64,000 nt of DNA from contig OY755179.1 in NCBI GenBank assembly GCA_963576735.1, forward strand, positions 5,952,001 through 6,016,000. Direction: 5' to 3'. Below the pieces are notes generated by a model. It had not been told where the DNA came from. It saw only the letters and a program-made list of their open reading frames with translations, and did no database searches. Shown piece by piece: positions 10,620 to 21,438 of this stretch (position 1 is the first letter of the stretch; every line of letters begins with the position of its first letter). The DNA comes from Bedellia somnulentella (taxonomy: Eukaryota > Arthropoda > Insecta > Lepidoptera > Bedelliidae). Both the position numbers and the translations under genes were made by a program.

Positions 10620-10862
10620 TGCTGTGTAATGTCGGCTTAGAATAGCACTACCCCGTTTCTACCGATGGGTGTTCGTAAGAGGCGACTAACGGTATAGGGG
10701 CTTTTAAGGGATTTGTGGGCGATGCGGCTGGAGACCCATCACCAACAACCTTTATTTTACCATCTTTCCCCCACTCAATTTCCAAAAGTGGCTGAGGAAT
10801 TTCTAATTCCTTAGCTCTGGCTGCCCCTTGTAGGGATTTATAGCCGTGAGTATATGTATGTA
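10620..10862 (+). mobile_element. SINE-B copy, full length
   Basis: Head GCTGTGTAATGTCGGCTTAG starts directly after the RTE-w tail. The 3' end GGGATTTATAGCCGTGAGTA is followed by TATGTATGTATG. It gives a side-by-side view of the shared ends: its first ~85 bp align with 7258-7342 of RTE-w. It meets a minus-strand RTE-w tail at its own tail. Confidence 0.8.
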
Positions 10863-10867
10863 TGGAT

Positions 10868-11222
10868 GTACATATACTCACGCCGTTAGTTCCCATCGAG
10901 GTAAGGAGAGACTATCGATCGCCACTATGTACGTTCCTAGAAAAGCTCTCTAGCTTCGTTCACATCCATCAATCTTTTCATACATGCTCTTTTATTCTTC
11001 ATGCTCCGGACACCTGCCTTACTGAGCACATTGTCTATTTGGTCCAAATGAGTTTCTCGAGGTTTATAGATATCTTTCACCAGCTTACTATCATCTATTC
11101 TCACTACGTGCCCAAACCATCTCAGCATTCCTTTTTCTAACTTTTTTACAATATTATCTTTTACACCGCACACTATCACTTACATTACAAACTTTTCTGA
11201 GGGACTTCATCTTTATTGCATT
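10868..11222 (-). mobile_element. RTE-w 3' fragment with C-terminal coding
   Basis: The minus strand encodes the RTE-w C-terminus: VRSMKNKRACMKRLMDVNEA is intact at about 10945-11010, preceded by MLRWFGHVVRIDDSKLV. It has internal deletions (GRPRR is missing) and ends in a tail toward 10868. It sits tail-to-tail against the SINE-B at 10620-10862. Confidence 0.75.
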
Positions 11223-11225
11223 CTA

Positions 11226-11443
11226 TGTAAAATGAAACTTAAAAAAAAGAGTTGATTGTTTTAAAGCTTCCCTAAATGAAAAAATAAAAATAGAAAATGG
11301 ACCATAATTAAAATAAATACAGACTTGTCATTGTAAAATGAAACTTAAGAAAAAGAGATGATTGTTATAAAGCATCCTAAATGAAAAAATAAAAATAAAC
11401 CAAAAAAATGGACCAGTAATTAACATCAATACAGACTTGTCAT
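11226..11443. repeat. two-copy tandem duplication, ~107-bp unit
   Basis: Both units begin TGTAAAATGAAACTTAA (11226 and 11332) and end CAGACTTGTCAT. They differ by several substitutions and small indels, so the duplication is old. Confidence 0.75.
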
Positions 11444-11571
11444 TTCACAAATATAGTGAGATTGCGGTAGAGTCACATATATTTATTCATAGAGATAGTT
11501 ATTTAGTTTGACCTAAACAAATTTAACACAGGTCCATAGAATCTAACTACACGCGCCATACAAATATCTCA

Positions 11572-12200
11572 TCTATACTAATATTATAAAGCTGAAGAGT
11601 TTGTTTGTTTGAACGCAAGGATCTCAGGAACTACCCAATCAAATTGAAAAATTCTTTTTGTGTTGGATAGTCCATTTATTGAGGAAGGTTTTAGGCTATA
11701 TATCATCACGCTGCGACCAACAGGAGCAATCTATCAGCGAATAATGTTGCAAAAACGGGGATAATTATTCATACTAAGGCTTCCGTTGTGTGCGCTGCGT
11801 AAACGGTTTAAGTTACCCAAAAAAAATGTATTAAAGAATTATTTCTCTTTAAATGATCTAAAAAAATACCCGCGACAGTATATGTCTAACTTTTAAGTTT
11901 CACTTACTATAACCATTTTTATGGTAAATAAATTTGGTCGAATTTAATGCATAATTGCCATAATGTTTTGTCAACATAATATTGATCTTTATCCAAATAA
12001 ATATGTTGTTGATTGAGAGTATTTAATTGAGAACAAATTTGTCCTTGAAATCACTTAATTGAAATAAACATCTTAGAAGATAATATAATTTTAAAATTAC
12101 TCCGTAACAAAATTTACACGCGTGCATGAAGCGCAAGACAAGACGCTGCGCTGGCCGGCGAGCGAGGTCACCTGCGCGAAAAGCTTATGTTTAAGCCTAA
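11572..12200 (+). mobile_element. Hel-3, Helitron-type 5' end and body
   Basis: Starts A|TCTATACTAATATTATAAAG, a 5' terminus shared by many lepidopteran Helitrons (recall, not searched). The body includes ATCACGCTGCGACCAACAGG and a GC-rich part at 12118-12180. No CTAG end is found before Hel-2 begins at 12201, so the 3' end is lost or unrecognised. Confidence 0.45.
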
Positions 12201-13560
12201 TCCTATTATTATTATAAACTAGTGGATCGTCCCAGCTTCGCACGGGTAGCGTTGTTTTTTTAAATATCTGAGGTTTCTTCTTCAGTCACTGCTCAAGCAT
12301 TGTGAAATTCAGCGCAATGTTTTCAATTTATTAAATTTATAGCACTCCCTAAACAGTGTAGTTTGGTGATTTTAAATGCGCTTTGATGAACGGTTCAGTA
12401 TTTCCGTTTGATAGCAAATTTTGGAATAAAACGCTATGAAGTATTTATAACATCTAAAAAATAAATCATTACGTGATGTAGGATGCAACTACTGGCGCCA
12501 TCTAGTATGTTATATGTGAATTAGTAAAGATTTGGTTTTGATCACGGGCGCGATGGCTTATTTTATGTATAATTTCGGTGTTTGTCTACCGATTTCTATG
12601 ATTCTTTTTTTATTGAATAGGTAATAATGTTACCTTTTTTAAATTAGGGATGAGTGAGAGGTTTACAAACGTAAGAGTAAACAAATACAATCAGAATGTT
12701 CCGAACTGCTAAGCTATCAGGAATTACACGTCTTATTGTCAGTCAACCGTAAAAGATAGACATAAACTGCTGAGGATTTTTTTTTAGATAATTTTTTGAA
12801 AAATATTTCTGTCACACATGATTTCTATGTAAGTTTAACCATTGAGGCTGCACACGCGACGGAAGCTTAAAAAATGGAGTAACTTCTCCCGTTTTCCCAA
12901 AATTTCCCAATATTCCCCTTTACTACTCTGCTGGAAAGTATACAAAAACCTGCGCAGGTGTATGAAGAATAATTGTACCAAGTTTCGTTAAAAGCCGTCG
13001 AGTAGTTTTTGTTTCCATAAGGAACATACTAACCGACAGACAGACAGACAGACAGACAGACAAAAATTTTACTGATTGCATTTTTGGCATCAGTATCGAT
13101 CCCTAATCACCACCTGATGGTTATTTTGAAAATATATTTCATGTACAAAATTGACCTCTCTACAGATTTATCAAAAGTATAGATGTGAAAGTTTAGATGT
13201 TTGTGTGTTTGTAGCTAAATGAAGACTAATTCACAGAACGCATTTAAAATAAAATTTACAGGAAGCCAGATAATGATCTAATTAACACAATAGGACACTT
13301 TTTATCCCAGAAAAATTAAGAGATCAATATTTTAAAAAAAAAATGGTTAAATAGACTAACTGACTAAGAATCAATACTCAGCCGAAACTACTATACTTAT
13401 AAACTTAAAACTTATGAAGTGAAAAAATTGTAAGGATGCTATGAAACACACCTTTTTTCTCATCGCATGACAGAGACCCTCAACAGGTCAGTTTAATATT
13501 TCAGTTTGACGACGTGAAAGCCTACACTTTTGACAGTACGAAGTCTGTGGGGTCAGCTAG
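12201..13560 (+). mobile_element. Hel-2 interrupted by Hel-1
   Basis: Hel-2 runs 12201-12218 and 13184-13560, starting A|TCCTATTATT and ending GGGTCAGCTAG|T. Joining 12218 to 13184 restores ATTATAAA/TGTGAAAG, the same sequence as the uninterrupted copy at 495-520. The break is exactly A|T. Confidence 0.75.
12219..13183 (-). mobile_element. Hel-1 inside Hel-2
   Basis: Minus-strand element with 5' TCTATACTTTTGATAAATC and 3' ...GATCCACTAG, 965 bp, closely similar to 763-1714. The ACAG run is at 13035-13062. It inserted between A and T of the host Hel-2 without duplication. Confidence 0.75.
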
Positions 13561-13693
13561 TATATTATATGTATGTTTTTATTGAATGTTTTTGGCTATC
13601 ATTTGAAATAGTGTAGTGTAGTTTGAGCTATGTTTTGAGTCATGAATATAACTTATGTGCTTTTATAGTAACTATGGGAACATAGTACAATGT

Positions 13694-14120
13694 TGAAATA
13701 GCTTTTTGAGTATTGTTTAAACTAATTTTATTTTTATGCATGACTAATTAACCAAATGATAATTGTACTAAATAATTGAAAAAAGTAGTCTTAGTTAAGT
13801 AATGTGTAATCTAATTGTAATATTTTTTTATTTGTACCATTAATTTGATTTTATAAATATTTAAATTTGGTGATACTATCATTTTAATCTATAGTCGAAT
13901 TAGTATTTTTACAATTATATCATTAGAAAACAAACAAATTATGATTTGTAATTCACAAATTTTAATAATAATGTAATTTATATAAACATAACTAAACTTC
14001 AGACGCCTTCAAAGGCAAAATATAGAAATGGACAGAAATTATCTTGTAAACATCTTTTATGTACCTATATTTCCTGAAGAAATAAATCATTTCATTTCAT
14101 ATCATTTCATTTCATTTCAT
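13694..14120 (+). mobile_element. CR1-w 3' UTR, 5'-truncated copy
   Basis: From ATAGCTTTTTGAGTATTG to the (ATTTC)n-type tail at 14092-14120 it matches 59517-59937 with only a few differences. It contains no coding sequence. The sequence 13561-13693 between Hel-2 and this copy is unassigned. Confidence 0.8.
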
Positions 14121-14129
14121 TTGTTCGTA

Positions 14130-14860
14130 TAGATTTCTTCTTTGTGAAAACCTTAGGTCACTAATTAATCAGTACAGTAATTAATGTACCCATTAAATTT
14201 TCTACATAAAATTTAATATTAACCCACTTTAATAATTTTACATATTATCAGACTTAAAAACAAATAAGATATATCTGTTTCTATTTAAAAAAAATGATGC
14301 AAGTATACATTCTACCAAAAAACTGAACGTATGCACCAAAAAAGCAAAAACAATTGTCCATCATAAAATGATTAGCATGCCACAATATCTATCAAAGGAC
14401 GTCGATAACTTTTCAACACACTAACAGCTTTTAGTATACAGGCTGTAAATTATGATACGGTAATAGATGGCAGCACAGACGACTGTGGTGCTAGTTTGCA
14501 TCATAAAGCGAGTGTTCGAAACTTTAAATTGGCCCCAGTTTCATAGTTCTATCACGTTATTCCGACCATGCTATGAATATTAACGCCGGTCTTGTCAAAG
14601 AATTCATTCTATCGACCATTTTGATTTTGTTTCAGACTTGATAACCGGGACCCGCTAAAACGTGGCGAACTTTCCGCGCGAATATAAGTCGCGTTTCAAC
14701 TTATTGATTGCGTACAATTATATTATTTTTATATATTGCTAATAATGCTTTTTGTATATTATTACGTCCACGTAAAGTAAATTGTATGCTTTTAATTAAG
14801 TAGAATACCAAAACACTCTATGTATCTTAATTTTTTGTTACCTTTTCAAAATTGGTTGGC
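14130..14860. other. unassigned stretch
   Basis: About 0.7 kb without recognisable genes. 14430-14690 is less AT-rich than its surroundings but matches nothing else in the window. Confidence 0.35.
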
Positions 14861-14866
14861 GTTCTT

Positions 14867-15246
14867 AGCAACCGTGATAGCCCAGTGGGTAGAACACTCG
14901 GTTATCGTGCAAACGACTAGTGTTCAAATCCTGGGTCGGGCCTACACCAATTTGTCTTTTCTAAAGACATATGTGTGGTTAATTTATCATGGTTGTTAAC
15001 GGTGAGGGAAAACATCGTGAGGAAACCCACATGGCTGAGTTGTACTTAGTCATGTGACAGTGTATTCGTACAAAACGGCGATAGGCCTGCCCCCTATCAC
15101 GTGAGTACACTGTCCATGCAAAACGTGGGTACTCTGAACACCAGGTGACAAAGTCACGTGATGTTCAGAAGTATTAGTACCTCTGCCAACCCCTTCGGGG
15201 ATATTCGGCGTGAACGTTCATGTTATGTCATGTTTATGTTATGTTC
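14867..15246 (+). mobile_element. SINE-A copy, full length, subfamily A
   Basis: A clear reference copy. The tRNA-like head has A box TAGCCCAGTGGG and B box GTTCAAATCCTGG. The body ends CGGCGTGAACG, then a TTATG-type tail. RNA polymerase III would start at the head. GTTCTT occurs at 14861-14866 and again at the tail, a possible short target duplication. Confidence 0.85.
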
Positions 15247-16349
15247 TTTTGAAAACTGAATTTGGAAATATGACTCTTTAATGGGCCTAAACCAATTTTA
15301 AGGAATGAGCATACCTAAAATCAGGTTTTTAGACTATTTGCATTGCTTCTTGCATTTTCTATCATTGTATGTAGTTTGTAAAGGAATAAGCCTAAAACAC
15401 CTCTCAATTTAACGGGTTGTGTTGGGTCGATATTTTCGTTAATGAGTTCAGAAGATCTTAACTCGAGAGTTCCATTTTTTTACACTTAACAAGCAATATA
15501 TACTCCATGAAATGTTCCTCGTACTATTGTTATGACTTACTTACCCAAGACAGTTCGAATTATGTATAAAAAAATATTTAGGTGTCATTTTTTTAAAGTA
15601 GTCTAATATTCAAAAAGGGTTTTCAGTTTAATTTAATACTTACATTTTTTTAACTTCGTGACACTATTTTTAGTAAGTACTTTTTCAGAACACATTATAT
15701 AATGCACTAATAAAAGTAAATCAATAATGGAAGCGTTTTTATTCATTTTTTTTATTAATCTTAGAAAGTTTAATCTTATTAGTCTTTATCAAACTTAATA
15801 ATTTAAAAAAAGTTTTTATTTAATTGCTTTAATGTATGTATGTTGTGGGCATGGCGCCCATAAATTAAAAAATCTGTGCTAAAGATCATTTTGTGTCACG
15901 GTATAATTATTAAATTGAGAAGACGATGTTAGGCTATGTTATCCTAGTCACAAGCTTTCATTCTTTCCTTCCACATTGTAGCCTGTACTCAGCCTCAGAT
16001 AATCAAATTACATGCATTGTTACTTTGAGCAAGAAAATTCATAACAAAGGTCTCAAGTTACCCAACTTCTACTCCGCTGTCTCTAAACTTTTAATATCAA
16101 TCATAATTTCAGATTTTCCTCGACATAGCCATTTGAAATATTGATGAAAGTGGATCTTTACTACTTAATATATTTATTTAAGTCATACATGCATTGTGAA
16201 ATAAAATATTATTAATTCGTAAAACCCCTTTTCTTATAGTGCCGTAAGAGAGCCTTATAATATATATAGCCTTTTTAATTGTTAAGTGCTATTATTTCTT
16301 GTAAAATTATTGAATATTTTTTTGTAATAAGTTGTTGCTTAGTGTACCT
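15247..16349. other. unassigned AT-rich stretch
   Basis: 1.1 kb with no recognisable gene. A 72-codon frame at 15926-16144 has no familiar motif. TGGGCATGGCGCCCA near 15847 is a small palindrome-like word. Confidence 0.35.
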
Positions 16350-16470
16350 CAGTAGTTCAATGAGAAAGAACATTGCCTCTGATGAAGAGAGGTGTGGGTT
16401 GACATACTGCGTCGCGCCTGCACAAGTGCATCTTTTTTGAGTGATATAATATTTGACTCATCAAGTGATA
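16350..16470 (+). mobile_element. old SINE-A head
   Basis: A degraded match to the tRNA-like head: CAGTAGTTCAATGAGAAAGAAC and GTGTGGGTTGAC, then CGCGCCTGCACAAG where the consensus has CGGGCCTACACCAA. The 3' part is missing. Confidence 0.4.
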
Positions 16471-16504
16471 TGTGTGTTCAGTAGAGTTTATGTTAGTAGG
16501 CCAA

Positions 16505-16635
16505 ATAGCGAGGGTGCTCAAAAAGGCAGGTGTCTGACGTATGAAGAATAAGAATGTTGTCAGGATCGTAAAAAGTGGCGATCGATAGTCTCTACCTACC
16601 CCAATGGGAACTAATGAGTATATGAATGTATGTAT
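16505..16635 (+). mobile_element. RTE-w 3' end, 5'-truncated
   Basis: GTGCTCAAAAAGGCAGGTGT, then CAGGATCGTAAAAAGTGGCG, then CCCCAATGGGAACTAATG and a TATG tail. A piece of the coding 3' end is deleted. Confidence 0.7.
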
Positions 16636-16920
16636 GTTATAAACATTAAAAAATATACATGTGAAAATTAATATTGAATCTAACACGAAGATCAAAATAT
16701 TTTCACATAATAAAAAGTATTTGAAAATATCCAATAAAACTATAGATCTAGTAATAAAAATGAATAATGCGTAGAGGGGCTTTATCTCTTTCTGAAACTG
16801 CTTGAAAAGACATGTGTTGGAAAAAGACAAATGTATGAAATTCTTTTCAGATTTTCAAGTTGACTTTTCTACTAGGAAGTGTTTGTGGTTTTTATGAGGT
16901 AAACGGAGATGATTTAAAGG
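16636..16920. other. unassigned stretch
   Basis: Nothing recognisable apart from AT-rich sequence. Confidence 0.35.
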
Positions 16921-16998
16921 TACATACTTACATATACTCACAGCAATAAATCCCTTAATCGGGTAGCCAGAGCTTCGGACTAAGAAACTTTTAGAAGT
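16921..16998 (-). mobile_element. SINE-B 3' end fragment
   Basis: TACATATACTCACAGCAATAAATCCC, then GGGTAGCCAGAGCTT: the reversed 3' 75 bp of SINE-B. Confidence 0.55.
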
Positions 16999-18327
16999 TA
17001 AGTCACGTATAATTTCGAAAGTACTTGAACTTTGACGCATTTTGTAATGTAGTGGAAAAATTAGTGTTTCAGCGCTAAGGAGATATCGAGAAGGTATCGA
17101 GATAGTTGAAGATAAAAAAACCTGTGCACAACTTAAAATCGTGGCGATAAAAAGACGATAAGTTACGTTTATAATTAAATTCGTGTAATTATGGTAATAA
17201 ACGTCCCCACCGTTTGGTGCGCGCAAGAAATGCGTAACGGTTGATTCTATAATTAAATTAGGGATCTATTCTAAAAATATATCGAGTTTGATGAATAGAA
17301 ACGACCTGCTTGACTCGCACGGTCATCACTCACTGCTGCTCAACAACGTACAATTACGAGTCATTAACTTAAAAAGTGTTTGTAACTAGCTTAAAAAGGC
17401 TTTTGTGGGATTTACTTTGATTAAGCTTGTTATTAGTTATTTTTGTGAAACACTTAATAAAATTGAGTTATGTGTAAAACATAGTTTATCGCCGTCTATT
17501 TTACCGAAGAAACTTATTTTTTCATATTATATATTATTTTCCTTACACACGTTTTAATATAATCTAACGTAGTGCTGCTCTTAAGTTTTGCTTTTCGTTT
17601 TTTGGTATTCTTCTTTACTATCTGTCACGTGTGATGTGATTAAATGATTATAGCTGCCCAAAACTTCGTTTTCGGCTGCACAGACTCCGTAGTAAGAGGC
17701 GTGCGAGAGTCTGTATGTCACATAAAAAGTGAGAAACTGATAGATTATCCATACAAAATCAAGCATAAAACATGAATACTGTTCCATTAACAAACTCTGG
17801 GTTTAGCAATGTCACCAGTACCTCTGTCACTCTTTATAATAAAACACGAAAAGCTATATTTGTTATGGCACTCGTATTTCATTTCAACGTGAGATTAACC
17901 GTTAGGAAGTTGTGCGCGGACGCTACTGTTTACACAAGAAAAACCGCAAGCTACAGCGCATGCGCCGGTTATGTCTATTTATTTTTATACACCGTGTTAT
18001 TGGTGTAAGGGTTCATACACAGAGAAAACTGCATATAATATGAGATTTATTTCCGTGGTGAAAACATTAAGAGCTAAAACAGAACACAAATGTCTGTTCG
18101 CAGTCAGAGAAAATTAAGAAAAACACAACCTTAAACATTTTAAGTCTTTAATGTTTTATTTTGAGTTTTTTTTTGTTAACTTATATATTATTATTTTATT
18201 TTTTTCTTTTGTTGTAAAACCAACCTTAATATTACTTTGTTGTTATGTTTCATGTTTTGTTTACCCAAGCTTAGCCATGAATAAGTGTTTTTCTTTCTTT
18301 CTTTCTTTTCTTTAATGATATTTTTAG
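16999..18327. other. unassigned stretch, 1.3 kb
   Basis: No repeat end or conserved motif was recognised. A 78-codon frame at 17772-18008 and a 70-codon minus frame at 17581-17793 look accidental. This is one of the longer repeat-poor parts and could hold host non-coding sequence. Confidence 0.35.
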
Positions 18328-18453
18328 CCGTGTAGTGCCAGCTTAGAATGTCACTTCCCTTTTCTACCCACGGGTGTCGTAAGAGGAGACTAGGGTTATG
18401 GGGCTTTTTAAGTGGTTTTTGAGCGATGCGGTTGAAGACCAATCACCAAAGAT
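18328..18453 (+). mobile_element. SINE-B, 3'-truncated
   Basis: Head GCCGTGTAGTGCCAGCTTAG, CACGGGTGTCGTAAGAGG and GCGATGCGGTTGAAGACC, then cut off and followed by ATACATACATAC. Confidence 0.65.
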
Positions 18454-18728
18454 ACATACATACAAATGTATGTTTAACAACTAATGCACCACAAACAATG
18501 GAAAAATAAAAGTTTGCAACGTTGGTGTACTGACGATAATTTTACAGAATTCAATAACAATGCAATTTTTTTAAGACTATAATTGTCATCATTGGTTCAT
18601 TTGTAAAATGGAAACAATTTTTAAGTTTTCAGAAAGGTCATAATGTACCCTCTCACTAGCAGAACGCGACCTTTTTTTGCTTCATCCGGCACTTAATGAT
18701 TTATGTATAGATGTTATAAACTTATAAC

Positions 18729-18975
18729 TGTGTAGTGTTGGCTTAGAATAGCACTACCCCATTTGTACCCGTGGGTGTTTGTAAGAGGCAACTAAGTGTA
18801 TTCGGGGCTTTTTAAGTGATAGTTGGGCGATGCGATTGGAGACCATCACCTACAACCCTTATATGAAAATCTTTTCCCTACTCAACCGCCAAGAGTGATT
18901 TAGGAATTTCTTGTTCCGAAGCTCTAGCTACCCCTTCTAGGGATTTATATCCGTGAGTATATGTATGTATGTACG
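18729..18975 (+). mobile_element. SINE-B copy, full length
   Basis: Head ACTGTGTAGTGTTGGCTTAG and 3' end GGGATTTATATCCGTGAGTA with a TATG tail. An RTE-w tail of the same orientation lies 75 bp on. Confidence 0.75.
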
Positions 18976-19048
18976 TTATAACATAAAAAACTATACCATT
19001 CTGCAAACGCTAAAAGACAAATGTTTTACTTATATAGATATTATATAT

Positions 19049-19121
19049 TGGCGATCGATAGTCTGTGCCTACCCCAATGGGAACTAACGGCGTGAGAATA
19101 TGCATGTATGTATGTATGTAT
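19049..19121 (+). mobile_element. RTE-w 3' end, very short
   Basis: Only the last 70 bp: GGCGATCGATAGTCTGTGCC, ACCCCAATGGGAACTAACGG, then CGTGAGAATATG and TATG repeats. Confidence 0.7.
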
Positions 19122-19269
19122 ATTCCTAGTCCTTGTCTTATATGAGGATACACTGGCTGAGTTACGGTTCATATGTCAGTTGCTACATACAAAGTGTCTC
19201 CTATCCATGGGTACTATCTATAGTCAAGGCTAAATTTGGGTCTATTGGCACCAAAGAACGTAAAATATA

Positions 19270-19560
19270 TACAAACATACATTTACTCACGCCACTTAAA
19301 CTACATTCATTAATCTTTTTATACATGCCCTTTTATTTAACTACATTCTTTATTTGATCTAAATGTGTCCTCCGTGGTCGTCCTCTTTTAACACCAAATT
19401 TCAATCATCCATCCTCTCAATATGTCCAAACTATATTAACATTACATTTCACAAATCAAACTATTGATCACATAATTTTACAACCATATATTTTTCTTAG
19501 GGACCTCATCTCTGCCGCATTTACTCTGCTCTCATGCATCTTTGTTTGTATAAAAACTCA
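19270..19560 (-). mobile_element. RTE-w 3' fragment, old
   Basis: Reversed 3' coding region with deletions: TTTATACATGCCCTTTTATT, GTGTCCTCCGTGGTCGTCC, then ATCATCCATCCTCTCAATATG and TTACTCTGCTCTCATGC. Several frame-breaking changes. Confidence 0.65.
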
Positions 19561-19561
19561 T

Positions 19562-20149
19562 TCCAAATACTAGACCAATCAGTATGAAATTAGTGTTTAT
19601 ATTTAAAGGCCTTAGAATAGAACGTTAACTATTTTATATTTTGAGAAAATGACATGAAAATGTTTGTACGATCAGCTAGTTTACTTATATATTGTTTGTT
19701 TTCTCCACATACATTTTTAATATTCATTGAAAATCCATTAATGTGTTGAAAACGTTAAAAAACAAAGAGCCATTAAAGTAATAACATTAGAGCATGATGA
19801 CATAACAAGCTCCAATTATCCTATGGAAATAGAGGTTGAATAGTCACATTACAACTAATGGGATCATAAAAATATAATATAATTTACCAGAACTGACCCC
19901 AAGAGACTTATTATCCATGGTTGTTCAGCTAGCTGCTGGCTACGTTACACTTTTATTATTTCAACGCAGCAACCATTTTGTTTTCATGACGGAAAATTTG
20001 CATAAAGCTTTCAACCAACTATCAGCAGGCTAAAATTTTGCGATAGTTGTCCGAAATAATTGGGCTGCTAACAATGATGAAGTCTATTTTAAAATAAATA
20101 TTCAATGTTTGGTCACTTGGGTTGGTAAAATAACTTGCATTTATATAAA
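19562..20149. other. unassigned stretch
   Basis: TTGTACGATCAGCTAGT at 19663-19680 resembles a Hel-2 3' terminus with a gap, but the rest of the element is not seen. No gene is evident. Confidence 0.3.
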
Positions 20150-20325
20150 AGAGGTAGCCAGAGCTTCAGAAAGAGCTAGAAACTCCTCAGCTACGTTTGG
20201 AAGTTGATAGGGAAGACGATGGTAGAAATAAAGTATTGGTGATATGTCTCCAACCGAATTGGCCAAAAACCACTTAAAAACCCCATACCCTTAGTCGTCC
20301 TTTACTAAAAGAATTACGTAGAATG
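20150..20325 (-). mobile_element. SINE-B, partial
   Basis: GAGGTAGCCAGAGCTTCAG through CCCATACCCTTAGTCGTCC; the tail and the first ~40 bp of the head are missing. Confidence 0.6.
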
Positions 20326-20821
20326 GCACAGTAAAACATTTTTTATAAAAAAAAGGGTAAAATTACAGTCACTCTTACGCACCAACTACTATTTACTTAC
20401 CTACTAGTGTACTATATTTTAATAACTTACCAAATACCTATATTCAATGAAAGCAACAACTGACTCATTTTGTACACATAAGACAAAAACTTCCTTCAAT
20501 CTTATTCAAATCGGATCAGACGCCATCCGCGACACATGCATCGATTTAACTATATTGGTTTTGACTCGCGACTGAATTTACGATTTCCACGCATCGAGCT
20601 AATCGTATGCAGTACTATTTTCACGCACTTGCAAGTAATTTGGATATCCGTTCGATCCATGTGCTTGGAACAGATCATACGATTCGAAATATCATATAGC
20701 TAAACCAGATTTTTCGGCAGTTATATCGTATGCATAGTCAGGGTTATACCTGGATCTTTTTATGTTCAGATATAACTATGTACTGGTAATACCGCCTGAA
20801 AAAGGTGGTATTACCAGTGGC
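20326..20821. other. unassigned stretch containing a short hairpin
   Basis: No gene. The only structure seen is the hairpin at 20782-20818. Confidence 0.35.
20782..20818. repeat. 15-bp inverted repeat with 7-nt loop
   Basis: ACTGGTAATACCGCC and GGTGGTATTACCAGT flank TGAAAAA. One mismatch, which is a wobble pair in RNA. It could be a remnant of a small foldback element; there is no T-run for a terminator role. Confidence 0.6.
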
Positions 20822-21081
20822 CTGTACATACACTCACGGCTATAAATTGCTAGAAAAGCTAATAATAAATATCAGGTAGCCAGAGCTTAAGAATAAGAAA
20901 TTCCTCATTCGCTTTTGGATGTTGAGGATGAAAAGATAGTAAAACAAAGGTTTTTGGTAATGGGTCCCCAACCGAATCACCCAAAAATGCCTTGAAAAGC
21001 CCAAATACCCTTAGTCGCCTCTTACCATCACCCATGGGAAGAAATTAGGTAGTGCTATTCTAAGCTGATACTACACAGCAC
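20822..21081 (-). mobile_element. SINE-B copy with small insertion
   Basis: Reversed full-length copy with an extra AAGCTAATAATAAATATC near 20855. The head end is CTGATACTACACAGC. Confidence 0.7.
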
Positions 21082-21424
21082 CTATTAAAAACACTCAGCT
21101 AATTGTTATTTCACTTAAATTCTCTATAATTAAACTGGTTACAAAATAGATAGTTCACGGGAACGGTTGATGGAGATCCACAGATTTTCCACTTTCGATT
21201 TGAAATCAAATAGTAGCTCTTATTACAATGGAATACGGTGCAATTATTTCATTATTCCAGAGTGCAAATAATGCTATCAGTAGTGGTTTATTGATAAATC
21301 GTGTTATTTAATGCTCAAAGATACAAATTTGTAAATGAACTGAATTAGGTTTATTTGTACTGATATATTGTATAATTTGTTCAGTTTTAAATGGTTTTAT
21401 TTGTAAACTTTACAGATATAAAGG
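21082..21424. other. unassigned stretch
   Basis: No recognisable gene or repeat before the SINE-A target duplication at 21425. Confidence 0.35.
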
Positions 21425-21438
21425 TGTTTATTTAATTA

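Noticed and set aside
17772..18008. 78-codon frame in a repeat-poor stretch
   Set aside because: No known motif, no splice or start context that stands out; kept only as unassigned sequence.
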